Both the position numbers and the translations under genes were made by a program. A DNA stretch of 64,000 nucleotides, from NCBI GenBank assembly GCA_963789225.1, contig CAWBKD010000046.1, positions 1,187,611 through 1,251,610 of the forward strand. The letters are read 5' to 3'. Of this stretch, positions 43,847 through 52,695 are shown one piece after another. This stretch comes from Palsa-504 sp963789225 (GTDB lineage Bacteria > Actinomycetota > Actinomycetes > Streptosporangiales > Streptosporangiaceae). The notes beneath the pieces were generated by a model. The model did not search any database. It had not been told where the DNA came from and saw nothing but the letters and a program-made list of their open reading frames with translations. The number at the start of each line of letters is the position of its first letter. The stretch's first letter is position 1.

Positions 43847-44617
43847 ATGCTGCCGACTCAGCGCCGTCAGGCCATCCTCGCGGAGGTCCGCCAGGCCAAG
43901 GCGGTCTCCGCCGACGAACTGGCCAGGCAGTTCGGCGTCTCGCTGGAGACGATCAGGCGCGACCTGCGCGGACTGCGGGACCAGGGCCTGCTCGAGCGCG
44001 TCTACGGCGGCGCGCTGTCCGTCCGGTCTACCGAGGGCACCTTCGCCACCCGGAGCGCCCTGCACGCCGAGCGGAAGCGGGCCATCGCCCGGCTCGCCGC
44101 GACGCTGATCGGACCCGACGACACCATCGTCATCGACATCGGCACGACCGCGCTCGAGGTGGCCAGGGCGCTGCCCGCCGGGTTCCGCGGCCGGGTCCTG
44201 ACCAACTCCGTGCCCGCCGCGATGGAACTCGCCGGACGGGAGGACATTGAGCTACTCCTGTCGGGCGGGCAGGTGCGAACCGGCGACGCGGCCTGCTTCG
44301 GCGCGCACGCCGAGGCGTTCTTCGCCGAGTTCTACGCCGACCTGGCGTTCCTCGGCTCCGGCGGGATACACCCCCGGGCCGGGCTCACCGACTACCACCC
44401 GCACGAGGTCATCACCAGGCGGACGATCATCGAGCACTCGGCCGCCTCCTACGTCCTGGCCGATTCGAGCAAGCTCGGCACCATCGCCGTGCACCGGGTC
44501 TGCCCGCTGAGCCGCGTCACCGCGGTCCTTACCGATCACCAAGCCAGCCCCGAGGTCGTCGAAGCCCTCGCCGGGGCCGGCTGCACCGTCCTGCTTGGGG
44601 CCACAACTGAGGAGTGA
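43847..44617 (+). CDS. DeoR-family transcriptional regulator
   Basis: A 256-residue regulator. The helix-turn-helix is at 1-60 (LPTQRRQAILAEVRQAKAVSADELARQFGVSLETIRRDL, ERVYGGAL) and the sugar-phosphate sensing domain follows (DTIVIDIGTTALEVARAL, VLTNSVPAAMEL, GSGGIHPRAGLTDYH). It should repress the four genes downstream until a phosphorylated substrate appears. AGGAG precedes the ATG. Its end overlaps the permease gene by 4 bases. Confidence 0.93.
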   Translation: MLPTQRRQAILAEVRQAKAVSADELARQFGVSLETIRRDLRGLRDQGLLERVYGGALSVRSTEGTFATRSALHAERKRAIARLAATLIGPDDTIVIDIGTTALEVARALPAGFRGRVLTNSVPAAMELAGREDIELLLSGGQVRTGDAACFGAHAEAFFAEFYADLAFLGSGGIHPRAGLTDYHPHEVITRRTIIEHSAASYVLADSSKLGTIAVHRVCPLSRVTAVLTDHQASPEVVEALAGAGCTVLLGATTEE

Positions 44618-46083
44618 TTTACGTGGATCAGGTCACCACGGGCCCTGGCCCGGATGCCGAAGACGCGGTGCTTGAACATTTCGGCTACCGCCAGCAGTTC
44701 GTCCGCTCGCTGCGCCACTTCGAGTCGTTCGCCGTGGCGTTCTCGTTCATCTCCATCACCACCGGGATCTTCACCACCTACGCGTTCGCCCTGGCCACGG
44801 GCGGGACGCGGGCCATCTGGACCTGGCTCATCGTGGTGGCCGGGCAGTCGCTCGTGGCGCTGGTCTACGGCGCGCTCTCGGTCCGGGTCCCGCTGGCCGG
44901 GTACTCCTACCAGTGGGCTTCCCGGCTGGCCAACACCCAGGTCGGCTGGTGGTACGGCTGGATGACGTTCGCGTTCCTCACCATCGTGACGGTGTCGGTG
45001 GACTACGGCCTGGTCCAGGTGGCCTTCCAGCCGCTGATCGGCGAGACGTACACCCCGACCAGCGCGGCGCTTGAGACGCTCGTCGTGCTGGCCCTCCAGG
45101 CGGCGCTGATCATCTACTCGACCAGGGCCACCACCCGGGTGAACAACACCGCGGTGGCCACCGAGATCATCGGGATCGCCGGCCTGACCGTCCTGCTGCT
45201 GATCGTGGCCGCCGTCAGGTCCATGGGGCACTGGTCCAACCTGGGCGCCACCGGCCCGGTCCCGCACCTCGGCTACTACAAGTACCTCGGGCCGTTCATG
45301 CTGGCCACGCTGCTCGGCGCGTACACGATCGTGGGCTTCGAGGCGGCGAGCAACCTGGCCGAGGAAACCCACGAGCCGCAGAAGGTCATCCCGCGCGCGA
45401 TGATCCGTGCGGTGCTGCTGTCCGGTGTGGTCGGGTTCTTGTTCCTGCTCGTGCTGGCCTACGCGACGAACAAGGCGGCGTACGCCAGCGCCGCGCCGGT
45501 CGCATCCATCGTGCACGACGTGCTCGGCGGCGTGGTCCAGAAGATCTTCCTCGTCTTCGTCTGCGTGTCGATCTTCGCCTGCGGCCTGATCATCATGGTG
45601 ACCAACGGCCGGCTGATCTTCTCGATGGCGCGGGACCGTCGGCTGCCTGGGCACCAGTTCCTCAGCCGCGTGCCGCGGGCGACCGCCGGCCCGTCCTGGG
45701 CCACCGTCCTGGCCGCGGTGCTCGGCGGTGTCATCACGCTGGTGCTGATCAACCACACCTCCGCGCTGGCCACCCTGTTCACCGCCTCGACGATCATGCC
45801 CGCGCTGCTGTACGCGGGGACGGTCCTGCTCTACGTGTTCACCTCACCCCGGCGTGGCCAGGGCGAGCACCACCGCACGTTCGGCAAATGGGGTATACCG
45901 ATTATCGCTGGGGCCCTGATCTGGCTGGCCTACGAGCTGATCATCCTGATCGGGCCGGCCGTGTTCCGCGATGCGCAGTACTACGTGCTCGGCGCACTCG
46001 GCGTGGGGCTGGTGGTCTACGTGGTGCAGCTGATCGTCGAGCCGCGGGCGATGCGCACCGAGCCTGGGCAGAGCCCGGACTAG
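44614..46083 (+). CDS. APC-family amino acid/amine permease
   Basis: A 489-residue, 12-helix permease of the amino acid-polyamine-organocation superfamily (GTG start overlapping the regulator stop). Characteristic parts: FSFISITTGIFTTYAFALATGG in helix 1, GYSYQWASRLANTQVGWWYGW, GFEAASNLAEETHEPQKVIPRA in helix 6. It is close to the GABA/choline permease group. It lies inside a sugar-alcohol-type operon, which suggests that the substrate is an amino alcohol or similar compound; that is inference. Confidence 0.9.
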   Translation: MIYVDQVTTGPGPDAEDAVLEHFGYRQQFVRSLRHFESFAVAFSFISITTGIFTTYAFALATGGTRAIWTWLIVVAGQSLVALVYGALSVRVPLAGYSYQWASRLANTQVGWWYGWMTFAFLTIVTVSVDYGLVQVAFQPLIGETYTPTSAALETLVVLALQAALIIYSTRATTRVNNTAVATEIIGIAGLTVLLLIVAAVRSMGHWSNLGATGPVPHLGYYKYLGPFMLATLLGAYTIVGFEAASNLAEETHEPQKVIPRAMIRAVLLSGVVGFLFLLVLAYATNKAAYASAAPVASIVHDVLGGVVQKIFLVFVCVSIFACGLIIMVTNGRLIFSMARDRRLPGHQFLSRVPRATAGPSWATVLAAVLGGVITLVLINHTSALATLFTASTIMPALLYAGTVLLYVFTSPRRGQGEHHRTFGKWGIPIIAGALIWLAYELIILIGPAVFRDAQYYVLGALGVGLVVYVVQLIVEPRAMRTEPGQSPD

Positions 46084-46085
46084 GC

Positions 46086-47525
46086 GTGAACGTCCTGGCC
46101 ATCGACCAGGGCACCTCCGCCACCAAGGCGCTGCTGGTCGGGCCGGGCGGCGAGGTGCTCGGGCGCGGCGAGGTACCCGTCCGTACGCGCAGCGTGGACG
46201 ACGGCGGGGTGGAGGCCGACCCGGAGGAGCTGTTCGGGTCGGTGGTCGCGGCCGGCGAGGCGGCGCTGGCCGCGGCGGGCGCGCCTGCGCACGCGGTCGC
46301 GCTGGCCAACCAGGGCGAGACCGTGCTCGCCTGGGACCCGGCCACGGGCAGGCCGCTCACGCCGGCGATCGTCTGGCAGGACCGCCGAGCGTCGGTGGTC
46401 TGCGACCGGCTCGCGGACCGGGCCACCGAACTGGCTGAGATCACCGGCCTGCCGCTCGACCCGTACTTCGCCGCCCCGAAGATGACCTGGCTACGTGAGA
46501 ACCTGACCGCGGACGGCGTGGTCACCACGACCGACACGTGGCTGCTGCGCCGGCTGGGCGCGGGGTACGTGACCGACGCCGCGACCGCCTCGCGGACGAT
46601 GCTGCTCGACCTCAGGGCGGTGGAGTGGTCGGAGGCGGCGTGCGCGGCGTTCGGGATCGAGGCGGGGTCGCTGCCGCGGGTGGCGGACTGCGCAGGGGTC
46701 GTGGGCGAGACGTCGGCGTTCGGGCGGGCACTGCCGGTCGCCGGGATCGCGGTCGACCAGCAGGCCGCGCTGCTCGCCCAGCGCTGCCTGGTCGCGGGCG
46801 ACGCGAAGTGCACGTACGGGACCGGCGCGTTCCTGCTGGTTACGACGGGGGCCGTGGCGGCACGGTCTGGCGCGGGGCTTTCCGCGTCGGTGGCCTGGCG
46901 GCTGGGGGGCGAGGCCACGTACTGCCTGGACGGGCAGGTGTACACGGCGGGATCGGCACTGCGGTGGCTGGCGGGTCTGGGCGTGCTCGGTTCGCCTGCC
47001 GAACTCGACGCGGTGGGTTCGGCTGTGCCTGACTCGGGCGGGGTGATCTTCGTGCCCGCGCTGGCCGGGCTCGGCGCGCCGTACTGGGCGCCGGGCGCGC
47101 GAGGGCTGCTGTCCGGGCTGACGCTCGGGACCTCGCGGGGGCACCTGGCCCGCGCGGTCGCCGAGGGCATCGCCGCGTCGGTGGCCGAGCTGGCCGCGGC
47201 GGCGTGCGCCGACCTGGGGCGGCCGCTCGCGTCGCTGCGCGTGGACGGCGGGCTGACCGGATCCCGGCTGCTCATGCAGGCGCAGGCCGACCTGCTGCAG
47301 CTGCCCGTGCTCCTGTCCAGGTCCGGGGCCGCGGACGCGACCGCGCTCGGCGTGGCGGCGCTGGCGCGGCTGGGCACCGGGGAGGCGGGTTCGGTGGGCG
47401 AGGCCCTCGGGCCGGCTGAGGTGGAAGAGGTGGTGGAGCCGTCGATCACCGCCGACGAGGCGGCCGAACGGCTGATGGTTTTCCGGGCCGCGGTCGAGGC
47501 GATCCTGGCCCTGGCCGAACGATGA
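46086..47525 (+). CDS. FGGY-family carbohydrate kinase
   Basis: A 479-residue kinase from GTG. The ATP-binding first domain opens VNVLAIDQGTSATKALLVGPGG, close to glycerol kinase, and the substrate region has ANQGETVLAWDPATGRPL and IVWQDRRA. The second domain has KCTYGTGAFLLV and the FGGY signature-like LRVDGGLTGSRLLMQAQAD. It phosphorylates a polyol or sugar. It lies 2 bases after the permease stop and overlaps the next gene by 4 bases. Confidence 0.93.
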   Translation: MNVLAIDQGTSATKALLVGPGGEVLGRGEVPVRTRSVDDGGVEADPEELFGSVVAAGEAALAAAGAPAHAVALANQGETVLAWDPATGRPLTPAIVWQDRRASVVCDRLADRATELAEITGLPLDPYFAAPKMTWLRENLTADGVVTTTDTWLLRRLGAGYVTDAATASRTMLLDLRAVEWSEAACAAFGIEAGSLPRVADCAGVVGETSAFGRALPVAGIAVDQQAALLAQRCLVAGDAKCTYGTGAFLLVTTGAVAARSGAGLSASVAWRLGGEATYCLDGQVYTAGSALRWLAGLGVLGSPAELDAVGSAVPDSGGVIFVPALAGLGAPYWAPGARGLLSGLTLGTSRGHLARAVAEGIAASVAELAAAACADLGRPLASLRVDGGLTGSRLLMQAQADLLQLPVLLSRSGAADATALGVAALARLGTGEAGSVGEALGPAEVEEVVEPSITADEAAERLMVFRAAVEAILALAER

Positions 47526-48913
47526 CGGATCCGGGGTCCTCCGTCGCCGACGTGGTCATCGTGGGCGCCGGGGTGGTCGGCACCGCGATCGCGCGCACGC
47601 TGGCGCGCTACCGCCTGGACTGCGTGCTGGCCGACGCGGCCTGCGACGTCGGCACGGGCACGTCGAAGGCGAACACCGCGATCCTGCACACCGGGTTCGA
47701 CGCCAAGCCAGGCACGCTGGAAAGCCGGTTGCTGTCTCGCGGTAGCGCACTGCTGCGGGAGTACGCCGCGGCCACCGGCATCCCGGTGGAGTACACCGGC
47801 GCGCTGCTTGTGGCCTGGACGGAGGAGCAGTTTGCGGCCCTGCCGGACCTGGAGGAGAACGCGCGGCGGAACGGATACCTGGCTATTCGGCAGGTTGGGG
47901 CGGCCGAGCTGTACGCCCGGGAGCCTGCGCTGGGGCCCGGGGCGCTGGGGGCGCTGGAGATTCCGGACGAGGCGATCATCTGCCCGTGGACGACGCCGCT
48001 CGCGTTCGCGACCGAGGCGGTCGGCGCCGGCGTTCGGCTGCTGCTCGGGACCTGCGTGACCGGGGTTTCCGCGGTGGACGGGCGCTATGAGCTCGCGACG
48101 ACGCGTGGGGTTTTGCGGGGCCGGTGGGTGGTCAACGCGGCCGGGCTGCGCAGTGACGCGGTCGACCGGATGTTCGGCGGGGACGGGTTCACGATCCGGC
48201 CGCGGCGGGGCGAGCTGATCGTGTTCGACAAGCTCGCGAGGTCGCTGCTGCGGTCGATCCTGCTGCCGGTGCCGACCGCGCGGAGCAAGGGGGTGCTCGT
48301 CGCGCCCACGGTATACGGGAACGTGCTGCTGGGGCCGACGGCCGAGGACGTCCCTGACCGCTCCGATACCGCAACGACGGCCGCCGGGCTGGAGTCGCTG
48401 ATGGCGGCGGGTGGGCGCATCCTGCCCGGGCTGGAAGACGAGGAGGTCACCGCGACGTACGCCGGCCTGCGGGCGGCGACCGAGCACGCGGACTACCAGA
48501 TCCGCGTCGACGGAGCACAGCGGTACGCGTGCGTGGCCGGGATCCGGTCCACCGGGCTTTCTGCATCGCTCGGCATCGCCGAGCACGTAGTCGGGTTGCT
48601 GGGTGAGGCGGGGTTGGCGCTGCGGCCTCGTGCTTCGGCTGTGCCCCTGCCGCGCATGCCGTATATCGGGGAGGCCGGGCGGCGGCCGTACCAGGACGCG
48701 TCGCTTATCGCGAGCGACGGGGCGTACGGGCAGATCGTGTGCCACTGCGAGCGGGTCAGCCTGGGTGAGGTGAGGGACGCGCTGGCCAGCCCGGTCCCGC
48801 CCGCCGACCTCGGCGGGCTGCGCCGCAGGACCCGCGCCATGAACGGGCGCTGCCAGGGGTTCTTCTGCGCGGCCACGGTGTCCCGGCTGTTCTCGGGGGC
48901 GGGACTTCCGTGA
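47522..48913 (+). CDS. GlpA/LhgO-type FAD dehydrogenase with BFD-like [2Fe-2S] domain
   Basis: A 463-residue flavoenzyme. The FAD motif is VVIVGAGVVGTAIARTLARY near residue 10; FAD-dependent glycerol-3-phosphate dehydrogenase-like core (DVGTGTSKANTAILHTGFD). The C-terminal 80 residues are a BFD-like iron-sulphur domain: IVCHCERVSLGEV and NGRCQGFFCAAT, four cysteines. This is the layout of anaerobic GlpA. With the kinase before it, it should oxidise the phosphorylated polyol. The gene overlaps its neighbours by 4 bases on both sides. Confidence 0.92.
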   Translation: MTDPGSSVADVVIVGAGVVGTAIARTLARYRLDCVLADAACDVGTGTSKANTAILHTGFDAKPGTLESRLLSRGSALLREYAAATGIPVEYTGALLVAWTEEQFAALPDLEENARRNGYLAIRQVGAAELYAREPALGPGALGALEIPDEAIICPWTTPLAFATEAVGAGVRLLLGTCVTGVSAVDGRYELATTRGVLRGRWVVNAAGLRSDAVDRMFGGDGFTIRPRRGELIVFDKLARSLLRSILLPVPTARSKGVLVAPTVYGNVLLGPTAEDVPDRSDTATTAAGLESLMAAGGRILPGLEDEEVTATYAGLRAATEHADYQIRVDGAQRYACVAGIRSTGLSASLGIAEHVVGLLGEAGLALRPRASAVPLPRMPYIGEAGRRPYQDASLIASDGAYGQIVCHCERVSLGEVRDALASPVPPADLGGLRRRTRAMNGRCQGFFCAATVSRLFSGAGLP

Positions 48914-50175
48914 ACGTCGACGTGCTGGTGGTCGGGGCGGGTCCTGCGGGGCTGTCCGCGGCGGCCGAACTGCGGCGGCTCGGGGTGGGTTCGGTGCTGG
49001 TGGCCGACCGGGAGGCGGCGGCGGGCGGGATCCCGCGGCACAGCTGGCACACCGGGTACGGGCTGCGTGACCTGCACCGGGTCATGACCGGTCCGGCGTA
49101 CGCGCGGGCGCTGACCGCCGCGGCGGTGGCCGCTGGGGCCGAGGTTCGCCTGGGGACGACCGTGACGTGCTGCGCGCCCGGCGCGGCGGGCGGCTTCGGG
49201 GTGACGATGACCAGCGCGCGGGGCATCGAGACGGTGGGCGCGGGGGTCGTGCTGCTCGCCACCGGGTGCCGGGAGCGGCCGCGTCCCGCTCGGCTGGTCC
49301 CGGGTGATCGCCCGGCCGGGGTGATGACCACCGGCGAGCTGCAGCAGCGGGTGTACCTGGGGGGCGAACGCTTGTCCGGGCGGGCGCTGGTAGTGGGGGC
49401 CGAGCACGTGAGCTTCTCCGCGGTGGTGACGCTCGCGCACGCGGGCGCGCGCGTGGTGGCGCTGGTCACCGAGTACGAGCGGCAGCAGAGCTACGCGGCG
49501 TTCCGGGCCGGGGCGGCGCTGCGCTGGCGGGTCCCGGTCTGGACCTCGACCGCGGTGCGCCGGGTGGACGGGCGGGAGCGCCTTTCCGGCGTTGAGGTGG
49601 CGGACCTGCGCACCGGGGCGACGCGGTTCGTCCCGTGCGACACGCTGGTCTTCACCGCGGACTGGATTCCCGATCACGAGCTGGCGCGGCACGCCGGGCT
49701 CGACCTGGATCCCGGCACCCGCGGGCCGACGGTGGACACGCTGCTGCGGACTTCGGCCGCGGGCGTGTTCGCCGCGGGCGTGTTCGCCGCGGGCAACCTG
49801 GTGCACGCGGCCGAGACCGCGGACATCGCCGCGTTGTCGGGTCGGCACGCCGCGCGGCAGATCGCCGCGGCGCTGAGTGAGGTGGCGTCTCCCCCGGCCT
49901 CGGTGCCGGTGCGGGCCGAGCCGCCGCTGCGATGGATTTCACCGAACGCCGTCGCTGTCGCGGTGGGCGGCCGCGCCGCCCCTCCCCCGCTGGGCCGGTT
50001 CGTCCTGCGCAGCGCCGAGTTCCGCCGGCTGGCTCGGCTGGAGGTCCGGCAGGACGGCCGGCTCCTGGGCCGTTCCGGGCCGGTCCGGCTGATCCCGGGG
50101 CGGCCGGTGCACCTGGGCGCGGGCTGGCTGACCCGGGTCGACCCGGTGGGCGGCCCTGTGCACGTGGGACCGTAG
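48910..50175 (+). CDS. FAD-dependent pyridine-nucleotide-disulphide-type oxidoreductase
   Basis: A 421-residue flavoprotein from GTG. The N-terminal dinucleotide motif is VLVVGAGPAGLSAAAELRRLG, and the second, for NAD(P)H, is ALVVGAEHVSFSAVVTLAHAG. The FAD C-segment is VFAAGNLVHAAETADIAALSG. This is the partner enzyme that follows GlpA-like proteins in kinase/GlpA/oxidoreductase operons. The end (PVHVGP) is shorter than in some homologues, and the DUF1667 gene that often follows is missing. The last gene of the operon. Confidence 0.9.
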   Translation: MNVDVLVVGAGPAGLSAAAELRRLGVGSVLVADREAAAGGIPRHSWHTGYGLRDLHRVMTGPAYARALTAAAVAAGAEVRLGTTVTCCAPGAAGGFGVTMTSARGIETVGAGVVLLATGCRERPRPARLVPGDRPAGVMTTGELQQRVYLGGERLSGRALVVGAEHVSFSAVVTLAHAGARVVALVTEYERQQSYAAFRAGAALRWRVPVWTSTAVRRVDGRERLSGVEVADLRTGATRFVPCDTLVFTADWIPDHELARHAGLDLDPGTRGPTVDTLLRTSAAGVFAAGVFAAGNLVHAAETADIAALSGRHAARQIAAALSEVASPPASVPVRAEPPLRWISPNAVAVAVGGRAAPPPLGRFVLRSAEFRRLARLEVRQDGRLLGRSGPVRLIPGRPVHLGAGWLTRVDPVGGPVHVGP

Positions 50176-50208
50176 CGGCGCTCGGGCGCCCACGCTGGCC
50201 TGGACTCG

Positions 50209-50535
50209 GTGCTGGTGGCCATCCAGGCGACCGCCGATGCGGCGCGCGTGACCGGCCGGTACGAGCTGCGCATCCGCGCCGACACGTTCGCGATCGACGG
50301 GACATCCGGCTCGGTCCGCATCCGGCGCGGGACCGCCGACCTGCCTGACGCGACCGCCACCATCGATCCCGACGCCTTCTTCTCCCTGGTCCTCGGCCAG
50401 CGTCCGATCGGCGACGCGATCGCCTCCGGTGAGCTGCGCCTAGACGGCAGCCCCGACGCCGCCGAGCGCCTTACCGACCTGCTGCTCGCGCTGGTCACGG
50501 CCATGCCGCAAACCGTGAACGCCTCGGGGTTATGA
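50209..50535 (+). CDS. SCP2-like sterol-carrier domain fragment
   Basis: A 108-residue frame from GTG. ATIDPDAFFSLVLGQRPIGDAIASGELRLDGSPDAAERL is the C-terminal part of SCP2-type domains, as found behind HxlR-type helix-turn-helix regulators. The N-terminal DNA-binding half is missing, and there is no ribosome site. It probably is a remnant left after a rearrangement at the island boundary; it might still make a small lipid-binding protein. Confidence 0.5.
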   Translation: MLVAIQATADAARVTGRYELRIRADTFAIDGTSGSVRIRRGTADLPDATATIDPDAFFSLVLGQRPIGDAIASGELRLDGSPDAAERLTDLLLALVTAMPQTVNASGL

Positions 50536-50560
50536 GGGGTAACACATAGTTCGTTCGGGA

Positions 50561-50624
50561 TTATGGATTCGCCAGCCAGCCGCGAACCCGGTCGCCGTGT
50601 TCGTCGAGCTCAGGTCGGCGGGAT
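50561..50624 (-). pseudogene. CoA-transferase 3' end (displaced)
   Basis: The minus strand reads RPELDEHGDRVRGWLANP and stop, the standard end of family III CoA-transferases, here without the rest of the gene. It is about 75% identical to the end of the intact CoA-transferase gene at 52699-52755, in the same orientation. The two lie on either side of the low-GC island, like the two attachment sites of an element inserted at the gene's 3' end, or like two paralogues of which one was replaced. Confidence 0.75.
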
Positions 50625-50673
50625 GAGTCGAGTCGAAAGGGCCCGATTATGGCCCAAGCCAGGGCTTACGGAC

Positions 50674-51333
50674 CTACGGATCCTGTGCTATGCACGCCGA
50701 TGCCGAGAGCTGCCTTCCCGGGGGAACGGCGGAAATAGCAGGAGTGCTCGTGCTTGCGCTGGTGGTCGCGGTAGCTTGTACCTCGACGCTGTAACACTTC
50801 TGCGAGGTCGCGGTCGAGGCGAGAACCGCGGCCACGATGATGCTGGCCAGCAGGAGCCCTGGATAGAGGACCTGAAAGAATACCCTTGGCCGGAAGGCCT
50901 GCCAGCTAAGCTTTTTCCAGCTAAATTCATGAATGTTGCTGTAAACGCCGAAATAATGGTGGTTTAGGGCTACCCTAAGATCGATTTGCGAATCGGGATC
51001 GTCAGCTCCCCTGGCGAGAGTCTTGTGATATTGCTGAGATATCTCCTCAAGCTTTGTTGCTTGCCCAAGCGCCTGATTATAAAGCCAGGAATGGTATATG
51101 TCGAGCAGCCCCGATACCGCGACGATCACGAAACCGGCTACCGCGAGTGTCCATCGGCTGGTGTCGAAGGCCAAGGCGATGACCGCGCCCCATGCGGTAA
51201 GCAATAGGCCCCGTGTCGTCCCGGCTGTACCGATGACACCTTCGATGAATTTAGTTGTTCGCTCGTAGTCCAATTCTACAAGCCTGACGAGTTCCCTCGT
51301 CGCCGCAGACACCGGAAGATCATCATTGGGCAT
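50674..51333 (-). CDS. Unknown multi-TM protein of the NTase island (SLATT-like)
   Basis: I do not recognise this 219-residue protein. It has a helical N-terminus (TRELVRLVELDYERTTKFIEG), two close membrane helices (42-57, 62-79), a soluble middle (EEISQQYHKTLARG, ALNHHYFGVYSN) and a third helix (151-172), then a Ser/Thr-rich tail with two cysteines. Two tight helices and a long soluble part resemble the SLATT/2TM effectors found with nucleotide-second-messenger systems. It overlaps the previous gene by 11 bases. The composition is far lower in GC than its neighbours. It could be a membrane-damaging effector; this is inference. Confidence 0.75.
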   Translation of the reverse strand: MPNDDLPVSAATRELVRLVELDYERTTKFIEGVIGTAGTTRGLLLTAWGAVIALAFDTSRWTLAVAGFVIVAVSGLLDIYHSWLYNQALGQATKLEEISQQYHKTLARGADDPDSQIDLRVALNHHYFGVYSNIHEFSWKKLSWQAFRPRVFFQVLYPGLLLASIIVAAVLASTATSQKCYSVEVQATATTSASTSTPAISAVPPGRQLSASACIAQDP

Positions 51334-51823
51334 TCTTTTTCCTCAGGTAAGCTACCGCTGATTTGTAGTGATCAAGGGCCTGCCTAGCGTGATCGGCGAT
51401 TTCCGGCAGGCTGGCGTATGTGGCCCAGGCCTGAATACTCCCTAGCAGCCTGGGGATGTTCTGCTCGTGAAACTGCCAGAAGTCGTGATCGTGCGTGAAA
51501 TACAGCCCATCCTTGAGATCTGGCTGCAAGTCACAGAACTCCTCGTACCGGACGATCAGCTGGCGCTCGGCGGCGTGCTCGGGGCCGTCAAGCGATAGTC
51601 TTATCCGGTCTGCGCGATCTTGCTCTTGGCCATCGAACCCTGTTATGGGGTCATGCAAGACGTTTTGGAAGAACTGCAGGAAGAAATTGAAATAGAATAC
51701 GACTATAGGCGTATTATCACCCAGAGTCGAATCGGGTTTCACAGCTCCCTTGAGAACGGAATCTGTATATTCCTCGACACGCTTAAATAGCGCCAGGCTG
51801 ATGGGACTCCCATTGTCGTTCAC
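51323..51823 (-). CDS. Unknown 166-residue helical protein of the NTase island
   Basis: I do not recognise this protein. It is acidic and mostly helical, with no membrane segment: ISLALFKRVEEYTDSVLKG, VVFYFNFFLQFFQNVLH, RQLIVRYEEFCDLQPDLKDG, FTHDHDFWQFHEQNIPRLLG. The aromatic DHDFWQFHE patch, with two histidines and acidic residues, could bind a metal, but no known motif fits. It begins within the stop of the NTase gene (4-base overlap) and its end overlaps the membrane protein gene. Perhaps an adaptor or antitoxin between the two. Confidence 0.75.
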   Translation of the reverse strand: MNDNGSPISLALFKRVEEYTDSVLKGAVKPDSTLGDNTPIVVFYFNFFLQFFQNVLHDPITGFDGQEQDRADRIRLSLDGPEHAAERQLIVRYEEFCDLQPDLKDGLYFTHDHDFWQFHEQNIPRLLGSIQAWATYASLPEIADHARQALDHYKSAVAYLRKKNAQ

Positions 51824-52542
51824 GGCACGGCCAGCCGTTGGATGGCGGCTAGCGCCGCGCGGGCATGATCCTCAGCATCCCGATAGCCATACGGTATCTC
51901 GCAGCGGCGGCCCGAGATAAGAAGCGAGAAGGCCCGAAGCTCAGTCACGATATCCACATCCCTCGTGCGGTCTGGATAGAGATTGGCATAGGCGCTGAAT
52001 ATCGTACGATGATCGAATTCAGCGATACCTGATCGCAGCAAGGCCAGTATGACGACAGATTTGCCGATCACGTACAAGTGGGCGAGACACGCCAGGTGGT
52101 TCCCGTTATACTGGGCCCAATCCCCCACCGGTCGGAGTCGGTCAAGCAGCATGGAAATTTCGTCGTCTATGCTCATCGACCGTCGCGACCGGGAAGCCAT
52201 GGTCTTGGCCAGACGGCCGTCCTGGTCATACAGAATGACGCCTTCACGGCGTAGATGCTCGGTAAATGCGGGTCCGGTATCGAATAGCCGACCCAGCTTA
52301 TCCTCGGTCATATACAGCAGAGATAGATTCCGCTGCTTCAGTGCCGCGGGCAGTGCCGACCGCAGGCTCCGGCCGGTGATCTCCGGGTCAATCCCGACGA
52401 CGAGAAGGTCGATGTCACTCTCGTCGTCGCTGAGGCCACGCGCGACCGACCCGAACAAGAGCACGCCGCGAATTGCGGTCAGCCCGGAAAGCCACTCAGC
52501 TGCCTGTTCGGCTGCTTGCCTAGAGAGGGTAGTCGTGCCCAA
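51820..52542 (-). CDS. MNT-type nucleotidyltransferase with helical C-terminal domain
   Basis: A 240-residue protein from a TTG start with a strong GGGAGGGGG just upstream. The nucleotidyltransferase core has GVLLFGSVARGLSDD (GS at 31-32) and ESDIDLLVV (Asp43 and Asp45, the metal pair). The third acidic residue is not obvious. Residues about 130-240 are all-helical, like HEPN or substrate-binding domains, but lack the RxxxxH motif. It may be the nucleotide-transferring part of a toxin-antitoxin or signalling system. It is the first gene of a three-gene coupled operon with unusual composition. Confidence 0.82.
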   Translation of the reverse strand: MGTTTLSRQAAEQAAEWLSGLTAIRGVLLFGSVARGLSDDESDIDLLVVGIDPEITGRSLRSALPAALKQRNLSLLYMTEDKLGRLFDTGPAFTEHLRREGVILYDQDGRLAKTMASRSRRSMSIDDEISMLLDRLRPVGDWAQYNGNHLACLAHLYVIGKSVVILALLRSGIAEFDHRTIFSAYANLYPDRTRDVDIVTELRAFSLLISGRRCEIPYGYRDAEDHARAALAAIQRLAVP

Positions 52543-52695
52543 GGGAAACCCCCTCCCGCTACGGCAGCCCTAAGAGCCCTCCCATCGCATGACACGCTAC
52601 ACCGCAAAGGGAGGTTGCTGAATACTGCGGTCATGCGAAACTGCCGAATATTCCCGAGGCCGAGACCGCCCGGCCTGGTGATCTCCTTAATCGAC

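Noticed and set aside
50563..50967. A 134-codon plus-strand frame starting near the island edge
   Set aside because: It runs antisense to the membrane protein's 3' part and across the CoA-transferase fragment; no ribosome site or motif.
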